DNA from: Actinomycetes bacterium
GTDB taxonomy: Bacteria > Actinomycetota > Acidimicrobiia > Acidimicrobiales > Ilumatobacteraceae
Assembly (NCBI GenBank): GCA_025356335.1
Contig: JANXUF010000034.1
Location: 1 to 33,258 of the forward strand
DNA: 33,258 bases
Direction of reading: 5' to 3'
Below, piece by piece: positions 28,321 to 33,258 of this stretch. How positions within the stretch are numbered: the stretch's first letter is position 1; each line of letters opens with the position of its first letter. The notes under the pieces were generated by a model that was not told where the DNA came from, ran no database searches, and saw nothing but the letters and a program-made list of their open reading frames with translations. The position numbers and the translations under genes are program-made.

Positions 28321-28348
28321 TTGGCGTCTGCGGTTGCCCCGCTAGCGT
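28321..28348 (+). promoter_or_regulatory. Promoter of the PASTA pseudokinase gene
   Basis: TTGGCG (28321-28326) and TAGCGT (28343-28348) are spaced by 16 nt. The -10 ends 9 nt before the ATG at 28358, with no Shine-Dalgarno, so a near-leaderless transcript is predicted. Confidence 0.5.
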
Positions 28349-28357
28349 TGTACCGCC

Positions 28358-30457
28358 ATGTTCGATCTGTCAGCCGCCACGACCGGCCTCGTCATCGCCG
28401 GCCGCTACGAGTTGGTCGCCAGGCGTGGATCCGTCGCCGATGGGGCGATTTTCGAGGCGATGGACCAGCAGCAGGAGCGAACGGTCGACATCAAGCTGCT
28501 GAGCCCGGTGATCGCTGCCAACCCGGAACTCAATCGCTCGTTCCGGCGGCTCGCCAATCAGCTCACCGAGCTGAGCCACCCGAATGTCGTCGCTGTCTAC
28601 GATTTCGGCGTCGCCACGGTCGGCGACCAGCGATTGCCGTACCTCGTGACCGAACACCTGCCAGGCGGCAACCTGCGCACGATCATCGATCGCGGCCGCA
28701 AGCTGACGCCGTCGCAGGCCGTCGTGATCGGTCTCGACGCCTGTCGAGGCCTCGATCACATTCATCGCCGCGGGGCGATCCACAGTGAGATCCGGCCGGA
28801 GAATCTCGTCTTCGGTGACGATCGCCGGTTGCGGCTCGACAACCTCGGCCTTGCCGGTCTCAACGCCGCAGCCCACGGTCTTGCAGTAGCTGACCTCGAC
28901 ATCAACGTTGCTCGTTACGCCTCTCCGGAGCAGGCGCTGCGACAGGGGATCACCGCCAAGACGGACGTCTATTCGCTGACGTTGTGCCTCGTCGAGTCGA
29001 TCACCGGCAACCTGCCGTTCGTCGGTGACACGACGGCGTCGACGTTGAACAACCGCGTCGACAAGCTCATGCCTGTGTCAGCGGACCTCGGCCCACTCGC
29101 TTCGGTCTTCGAGCACGCCGGCCGCCCGGACCCGACCGAACGCTCGGGCGCAGGAGAACTCGGCCGCGACATGATGCAGGTCGCCAGTACCCTGCCGCGT
29201 CCGACGCCGCTGCCGATCGCCGGCACCGGCGCCTCACTCTTCGAATCGCCAGAGGGTCTGGAGACCACCAGCGAGTTGACCCGCTTCCGCGACCCGACGG
29301 GGACGATGAACGTCCCGTTGGCAGCCGATCTCGACCCGAGCGGAGCGATGCGCAGGCCGGCCGACCCCTCTAGCTCGGTGACACGTCCGGATTCGACAGG
29401 GTCGTTGCGACGGCCACTCGACGGCAGTGGATCGATCAGCAGGCCACGAGTCGTCCAAGTCGAAGATGACGCCGCCGGTGCCGGAACCGACGAAGGTCCG
29501 CGACGACCCGTGCTGCTCTATCTGATGATCGTCCTCGGACTGATCGTCGCTTCCATTCTCGGTGTCGTCGCCTACCGCAAACTGGCAACGCCGAGTTACA
29601 ACGTTCCGAACCTCGTCGGTCTCCAAGAGGGCGAGGCGCGCAATGCCGTGTCCGGCAACGGTTGGAACATCATCGTCCAGTCCCAACAGGACGACTCCCA
29701 GCCTGCCGGCAAGATCTTCAAGACCTCCCCAGCGTCCGGAGCGAAACTGAAGAAGTCGCAGGCGCTCGTGCTCTATCTCTCGACCGGCGCGACCCTGGCG
29801 ACGTTGCCTGACATCGCTGGCAAGGCGCTCACCGACGTGACGACGCAGATGCAGGCACTCGGTCTGGTGTTGACGTCGACGGAGCAGTTCCACGAGACGG
29901 TGGCCGTCGGCACCGTCATCTCGTGGACCGTCCCTGCGCAACCGGCGCTCGTCGCCGGGGCGCAGGTGGTCAAAGGCACGCAGATCGCCGTGATCGTCTC
30001 CAAGGGACCGGCGCCGCGGCCGATTCCATCGCTCGTCGGTCTGACGCTCGACGTTGCGACGGCGCAGTTGGCGACATTGCAGCTGACGATCGTCAACGAC
30101 GGCGAGGCGTTCAGCGATACCGTGCCGGCCGGAGCGATCGTCGCTCAGAGCATCGCTCCCAAGACGGGCGTGGACCGCGGAACAGCCGTGCATGTTCAGG
30201 TTTCGAAAGGCCAGGACCTCGTCGTTCTGCCGACACTCTCCGGCACCATCACCGACGTGACCGCGCAGCTGGCTGCCGGCGGTCTGACCGTCGGCAAGGT
30301 CCTCGGAGGCGATCCGACGTTGGCGCTGGTCTCGGCGTCCGTCGGCGGCAACCTCGTGTCTCCCGGTACCCAGCTGAAGCGTGGTACGGCAGTCGACCTG
30401 ACGTTCACTGCGCCACCGCCACCCACAACCGTTGCGACCGCCCCTCCGACGAGCTGA
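28358..30457 (+). CDS. PASTA-domain Ser/Thr kinase homologue, probable pseudokinase
   Basis: The product is 699 aa with the architecture of PknB: cytosolic kinase-like domain (about 15-275), linker, one membrane helix (about 384-406) and four PASTA repeats (about 414-477, 478-548, 553-617, 620-688). The C-terminal tail is Pro/Thr-rich. The kinase fold is recognisable (RYELVARRGS, HPNVVAVYDFG, YLVTEHLPGGNL, ARYASPEQA, KTDVYSLTLCL). Key residues are changed. The glycine loop is degenerate. The alpha-C Glu position reads RRLAN (Leu65). HRD is HSE (142-144), followed by IRPEN. DFG is NLG (162-164). Only the VAIK-type lysine remains (Lys46). The outer PASTA repeats probably sense peptidoglycan. 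An active kinase partner is not visible here. Confidence 0.9.
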   Translation: MFDLSAATTGLVIAGRYELVARRGSVADGAIFEAMDQQQERTVDIKLLSPVIAANPELNRSFRRLANQLTELSHPNVVAVYDFGVATVGDQRLPYLVTEHLPGGNLRTIIDRGRKLTPSQAVVIGLDACRGLDHIHRRGAIHSEIRPENLVFGDDRRLRLDNLGLAGLNAAAHGLAVADLDINVARYASPEQALRQGITAKTDVYSLTLCLVESITGNLPFVGDTTASTLNNRVDKLMPVSADLGPLASVFEHAGRPDPTERSGAGELGRDMMQVASTLPRPTPLPIAGTGASLFESPEGLETTSELTRFRDPTGTMNVPLAADLDPSGAMRRPADPSSSVTRPDSTGSLRRPLDGSGSISRPRVVQVEDDAAGAGTDEGPRRPVLLYLMIVLGLIVASILGVVAYRKLATPSYNVPNLVGLQEGEARNAVSGNGWNIIVQSQQDDSQPAGKIFKTSPASGAKLKKSQALVLYLSTGATLATLPDIAGKALTDVTTQMQALGLVLTSTEQFHETVAVGTVISWTVPAQPALVAGAQVVKGTQIAVIVSKGPAPRPIPSLVGLTLDVATAQLATLQLTIVNDGEAFSDTVPAGAIVAQSIAPKTGVDRGTAVHVQVSKGQDLVVLPTLSGTITDVTAQLAAGGLTVGKVLGGDPTLALVSASVGGNLVSPGTQLKRGTAVDLTFTAPPPPTTVATAPPTS

Positions 30458-30552
30458 CCGTTGCTGGATCACCCGATCGGTGACTCGTCCGCAGGGCCCT
30501 CGCAACGCATCCTCCTCGTGACTCCCGTTCGGTGAGCGTGCGCTTCGTTCGG

Positions 30553-30558
30553 TACTGT
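30553..30558 (+). promoter_or_regulatory. Putative -10 box of SDR gene (TACTGT)
   Basis: TACTGT lies 52 nt upstream of ATG 30611. The gene would thus have a short leader carrying a ribosome site, unlike its leaderless neighbours. Evidence is weak. Confidence 0.3.
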
Positions 30559-30601
30559 TCGGCTGCTGCGAACGTCAGTGTCGACGTGTACCGAGAGACT
30601 T

Positions 30602-30605
30602 GGAG
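30602..30605 (+). promoter_or_regulatory. Ribosome binding site GGAG deciding the SDR start
   Basis: GGAG ends 5 nt before ATG 30611 and supports that codon over the in-frame GTG at 30578, which has no conserved sequence after it. Confidence 0.65.
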
Positions 30606-30610
30606 ACCCC

Positions 30611-31510
30611 ATGGGTGCTTTGGACGGAAGAGTTGCGATCATCACCGGAGCGGGCCGCGGTATCGGCAGGGAACACGCGCTGCTGTTCGCTGCGGAGGGT
30701 GCCAAGGTGGTCGTCAACGATCTCGGTGGGGCCAATGACGGTTCTGGTTCTGACGCTTCGCCTGCTCAGCAGGTCGTCGCCGAAATCGCGGCGATGGGCG
30801 GCGAGGCCATCGCCAACGGCGACAATGTCGCCGATTGGGAGGGTGGCCAGCGGCTGATCAATGCAGCGATCGACGCCTTTGGCGATCTCGACATCCTCGT
30901 CAACAACGCAGGGATCCTGCGTGACCGCGTGATCGTCAACATGACAGAGTCCGAGTGGGACGCCGTGATCGAGGTACATCTGAAGGGGCACTTCGTTCCG
31001 ATGCGCTGGGCGGCCGCCTACTGGCGTGAGCAGACCAAGGCCGGCATCGAGAAGCCGCGCAACATCGTCCACACCTCGTCGACCTCCGGTCTGTTCTCCA
31101 ACCCCGGCCAGGCGAACTACGGCGCAGCGAAGTCCGGTATCGCCACGATGAGCCAGATTGCCGCCAAGGAACTCGGCCGGTACGGCGTCAAGAGCAACAC
31201 GATCGCTCCTGGTGCGCGCACCCGGTTGACGCTCGCCACTCCTGGTCTCGGCGACGTCATCGCCCCGCCGACGGACGGGGCAGTCTTCGATCAGTGGGAT
31301 CCGGCGAACATCTCGCCGCTCGTCGTCTATCTCGCCAGCGCCGACTGTGCCTTCACCGGTGAGACGTTCTTCGTCCAAGGTGGCACGGTGACGCGCGTCG
31401 AGTCGTGGGCGATGAGCCAGAGCGTCGAGCAGCACGACCGTTGGACGGTCACGGATCTCGCAGCGGCGATGGCCACGCTCGGCCCCCCGGAAGGTTCGTA
31501 CCGCCACTGA
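30611..31510 (+). CDS. Short-chain dehydrogenase/reductase, HSD17B4/hydroxyacyl-CoA type
   Basis: This 299-aa NAD(P)-dependent oxidoreductase resembles the SDR domain of peroxisomal multifunctional enzyme type 2. The cofactor motif is TGAGRGIGREHALLFA, followed by VVVNDLGGANDG, a stretch typical of this subgroup. Further motifs are DILVNNAGILRD, the catalytic Ser in HTSSTSG, and YGAAK (Tyr and Lys). The C-terminal 60 residues (FFVQGGTVTRVESW...) extend beyond the core fold, as in the subgroup. ATG 30611 has GGAG five nt upstream. It stands alone between the pseudokinase gene and a repeat block. The likely substrate is a 3-hydroxyacyl-CoA or steroid, inferred from subgroup only. Confidence 0.9.
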   Translation: MGALDGRVAIITGAGRGIGREHALLFAAEGAKVVVNDLGGANDGSGSDASPAQQVVAEIAAMGGEAIANGDNVADWEGGQRLINAAIDAFGDLDILVNNAGILRDRVIVNMTESEWDAVIEVHLKGHFVPMRWAAAYWREQTKAGIEKPRNIVHTSSTSGLFSNPGQANYGAAKSGIATMSQIAAKELGRYGVKSNTIAPGARTRLTLATPGLGDVIAPPTDGAVFDQWDPANISPLVVYLASADCAFTGETFFVQGGTVTRVESWAMSQSVEQHDRWTVTDLAAAMATLGPPEGSYRH

Positions 31511-31550
31511 GCTGACGACTTCTCACCAGTGTCGGCGGTCGTCGACGCGG

Positions 31551-31740
31551 GTCGCGGTCACCTGGATTCCGCGTTGGCGGGGCCGCGGGTCCGGCCGAGC
31601 GCTCTGTCCCCACCGCGAGGTCGCGGTCACCAGGATTCCGCGTTGGCGGGGCGGGCTCAATTGGTCAGGCCGAGCGCTCTGTCCCCACCGCGAGGTCGCG
31701 GTCACCTGGATTCCGCGTTGGCGGAATTGGCGTGACCGCG
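31551..31740. repeat. Three copies of a 70-75-bp intergenic repeat ending in a long hairpin
   Basis: A 30-bp core beginning GTCGCGGTCACCTGGATTCC occurs at 31551-31580, 31620-31649 and 31695-31724. The second copy has one change. Between them CCGAGCGCTCTGTCCCCACC is repeated (from 31595 and about 31670). The last copy continues into a palindrome, 31697-31740. Its outer arms CGCGGTCAC and GTGACCGCG and inner arms TTCCGC and GCGGAA flank a GTTG loop, with a 5-nt internal loop. A diverged single copy lies at 8654-8690. Confidence 0.9.
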
Positions 31741-31756
31741 AGGCGTCCGACTGCGA

Positions 31757-31762
31757 CACAAT
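31757..31762 (+). promoter_or_regulatory. Possible remnant -10 box (CACAAT) before the methyltransferase pseudogene
   Basis: CACAAT ends 6 nt before the original GTG start at 31769. It is a weak match, but the position equals that of the boxes before intact leaderless genes. Confidence 0.25.
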
Positions 31763-31768
31763 GAGCCC

Positions 31769-32210
31769 GTGCCGGATGCGATCTTCGACGACCCTCGGCT
31801 GGCTCGGGTGTACGACCCGCTCGATCCGGATCGCAGTGACCGTGACGTCTACGAGGCGATCGCCGCGGAACTGGGGGGTGTTCGAGCTGCGTGACCCGGC
31901 TCGCAGAGCATGGGAGCAATGGACGCCGGCGCTCACCCACGTTGCAGTCGACGTCGCCGGGATCGGCGTCGTCGAGTCGTGGGAGGAGGTCACGACCGTC
32001 GACGGTGATCTCGTCACCTTCCGCTCGATGACCAACTTCACCGTCGAGAACCTGCTGTTGGAGTCGGTCTCGACGCTGCGTTTCCGTGAACGTTCTGCCG
32101 TCGAGGCATCCCTGGTCGCCGCCCGTTTCGAATTGCCGAAAGTTCGGCATGCGCCAGACCGCCCAGGCCGGGAGTTCGTGTTCCTCGCCCGCCGCCCGCT
32201 CGCCGACTGA
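31769..32210 (+). pseudogene. Class I SAM methyltransferase pseudogene, SAM-binding domain deleted
   Basis: The N-terminal remnant (GTG 31769 to TGA 31892-31894) reads VPDAIFDDPRLARVYDPL then DPDRSDRDVYEAIAAEL. This is the start of an actinobacterial methyltransferase family I recall, which normally goes on to a VLDVGCGTG motif. Here it runs directly, in another frame, into that family's C-terminal part: FELRDPARRAWEQWTP, VESWEEVTTVDGD, STLRFRERSAVEASL and PDRPGREFVFLARRP, ending at 32210. About 100 residues with the whole SAM site are missing, and the join at a G-run (31871-31878 region) shifts the frame. It lies right after the repeat block. Family identity is from memory; the frame break is seen directly. 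Confidence 0.8.
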
Positions 32211-32233
32211 GCCTGGGAGTCCGCTACAGCGAC

Positions 32234-32257
32234 GGTGACGGCGGCGGTGACGGCGGC
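32234..32257. repeat. Two 12-bp tandem copies of GGTGACGGCGGC
   Basis: The unit GGTGACGGCGGC occurs at 32234-32245 and 32246-32257, in the 53-nt gap between the pseudogene and the convergent amidotransferase gene. Apparently simple-sequence DNA. Confidence 0.6.
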
Positions 32258-32263
32258 GCTGGC

Positions 32264-33037
32264 TCAGCCGACGGCGGTCGGGGCTCGTTCGTCGGCGTGG
32301 GTGGCCACGGCGTCGGCGAAGGCGCGGATGATCGGGTGGATCCACGTTTCGTCCGATGAAAGCTCCGGCTGAAACAGCGTGCCGACGAAGAACGGGTGGC
32401 CCGGTAGTTCGACGATCCGCATATCGCCGTCGGCATCGACGGCGCTGATCACGAGACCGTTCGCCTGGAGCACCTGTTGGTAGTGGCGGTTCATCCCGAA
32501 GCGGCAGAAGAACCGCTCGGTCGTCGGCCCGGCGCCGATGATCGCTGCTGCTCGGGTGCCGGGCAACACGGTGACGGAATCCTCGACGCCGAGCAGGCTG
32601 CACTCCAACGGAACGAGCAGCAGCGCTTCACCATCAGGGTTCATCTCGCCGTGTTCGATGTTCGCCAAGCCACAGACGTTGCGGGCGAATTCGAGCAACA
32701 GGTGCTGGCTGCCAGCGCAGGTGCCGAGGTACGGGATCTCCAGCGTCCTCGCCGTGCGGATCGCCGACAGCACGCCTTCGTAGTTCGCGTACGGACTGCC
32801 CGGCACTGCCCAGATCCCGTCGAATCCGCTGAGATCGATGTCGTCCGCGAGCGTCGAGGTGTGCAGCCAATGGGCGTCGAACGGTTCGCCATCGATCCCG
32901 CGGAGGATCGGTAGCAGCGCCGAAATCCGCGGATGGGCGAGGACGGAATCCGAGCGGTCGCCGACGAGGGCGATACGCGGGGTAGCGCTCCGAGTCGAGT
33001 GATCATTCGTGGGGACCGGCGATTGGTCGGCTGGCAT
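32264..33037 (-). CDS. CTP synthase C-terminal-like class I glutamine amidotransferase homologue
   Basis: This 257-aa stand-alone protein resembles the glutaminase half of CTP synthase. Seen: RIALVGDRSDSVLAHPRI at the start, then GFDGIWAVPGSPYANYEGVLSAI cut short here by its family signature, nucleophile elbow LGTCAGSQH (Cys107), and FFCRFGMNRHYQQVL, like the ER-R-HRY loop. The triad segment, GHPFFVGTLFQPELSS, has Gln223 where CTP synthase has the catalytic His of FHPE; Glu225 is kept. ATG 33037 is used. The open frame beyond it enters low-complexity repeats. No synthetase domain gene is adjacent. Hydrolysis of glutamine is doubtful; role unknown. Related genes are annotated as CTP synthase C-terminal region-related proteins. 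Confidence 0.82.
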   Translation of the reverse strand: MPADQSPVPTNDHSTRSATPRIALVGDRSDSVLAHPRISALLPILRGIDGEPFDAHWLHTSTLADDIDLSGFDGIWAVPGSPYANYEGVLSAIRTARTLEIPYLGTCAGSQHLLLEFARNVCGLANIEHGEMNPDGEALLLVPLECSLLGVEDSVTVLPGTRAAAIIGAGPTTERFFCRFGMNRHYQQVLQANGLVISAVDADGDMRIVELPGHPFFVGTLFQPELSSDETWIHPIIRAFADAVATHADERAPTAVG

Positions 33038-33150
33038 CCCACATTGTGGGGTCTCCGGCACGTGAGGGCCAACGAATTTCAAAGTGAGCACGAGGCGCCG
33101 TGACGGCGACGTTCGCCCGGGATGCCACGACACCACGTCACCACGACCAC

Positions 33151-33198
33151 GACACCACGACACAACGACACCACGACACCACGACACCACGACACCAC
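33151..33198. repeat. 8-bp tandem repeat, GACACCAC x 6
   Basis: Six consecutive 8-bp units, one with a single change (GACACAAC), occupy 33151-33198. Degenerate related sequence extends left to about 33124. It lies in the 217-nt gap upstream of the amidotransferase gene. Confidence 0.9.
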
Positions 33199-33241
33199 GA
33201 CGACGGTCTGAATTCGTCGGGCGCCCCGAGCCGCCGGCGGC

Positions 33242-33247
33242 TACGGT
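33242..33247 (+). promoter_or_regulatory. Putative -10 box (TACGGT) for a gene starting at the window edge
   Basis: TACGGT is followed after 7 nt by an ATG at 33255-33257, the same arrangement as the leaderless genes in the window. A plus-strand gene may begin there, but only one codon is visible. Confidence 0.35.
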
Positions 33248-33258
33248 CGCTCGCATGG

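Noticed and set aside
29234..30505. A 423-codon antisense frame opposite the PASTA repeats
   Set aside because: The composition is Arg/Asp/His-rich and shadow-like. The plus-strand protein explains the sequence.
31529..31735. A 68-codon frame across the 31.6-kb repeats
   Set aside because: It encodes only the repeat translated several times and crosses the hairpin. No supported start.

Overview
The window is GC-rich, densely coding, single-copy chromosomal DNA with many GTG starts. Gene content and order point to an actinobacterium. The mnmA, cysteine desulfurase, MetE-like and ligA genes next to GH57/GT4 glucan genes resemble the ligA-to-Rv3032 region of mycobacteria from memory. The overall style suggests Acidimicrobiia (Ilumatobacter-like), but that placement is an inference. 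I saw no rRNA, tRNA, CRISPR array, phage gene or transposase, and no gene-free stretch longer than 300 bases.

Layout. (1) 2-709: the 3' part of a MeaB/ArgK-type GTPase gene. (2) 871-11575: an alpha-glucan region with glycogen phosphorylase (-), a stand-alone SF2 helicase (+), a GT4 glycogen synthase-like enzyme (-), GH13 branching enzyme glgB (+), a GH57/DUF3536 enzyme (+) and galT (-), the last downstream of a SAM methyltransferase. (3) 12465-20235: a MoxR/DUF58 envelope cluster. It holds a multi-pass membrane protein, DUF4129, DUF4350, MoxR ATPase, an unrecognised 71-aa protein and DUF58, mostly with overlapping stop/start codons; a SpoIIM-like protein (-) and an RDD protein (+) follow. (4) 20298-27642: housekeeping genes for cysteine desulfurase, MnmA, a membrane protein, a MetE-like protein, LigA and RibF. 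(5) 27717-33037: a membrane-anchored 159-aa protein, a four-PASTA protein whose kinase domain looks dead, an SDR oxidoreductase, a repeat block, a methyltransferase pseudogene that has lost its SAM-binding domain, and a CTP-synthase-like amidotransferase with an altered triad.

The region 2 enzymes together make, branch, trim and phosphorolyse storage alpha-glucan. The region 3 genes form the widespread MoxR-DUF58-DUF4129 system, an AAA+ ATPase with membrane-bound partners and solute-facing modules. Cysteine desulfurase supplies sulfur to MnmA for tRNA 2-thiouridine, and their genes overlap.

The most interesting observations are: the PASTA pseudokinase with a repeated Ser/Thr-rich juxtamembrane linker; the 71-aa gene locked between moxR and DUF58; a near-uniform TANNNT box 6-11 nt before the start codon of first-in-operon genes, indicating widespread leaderless transcription; three distinct intergenic repeat types; a 23-bp tandem repeat spanning a stop/start junction; and the gutted methyltransferase gene.
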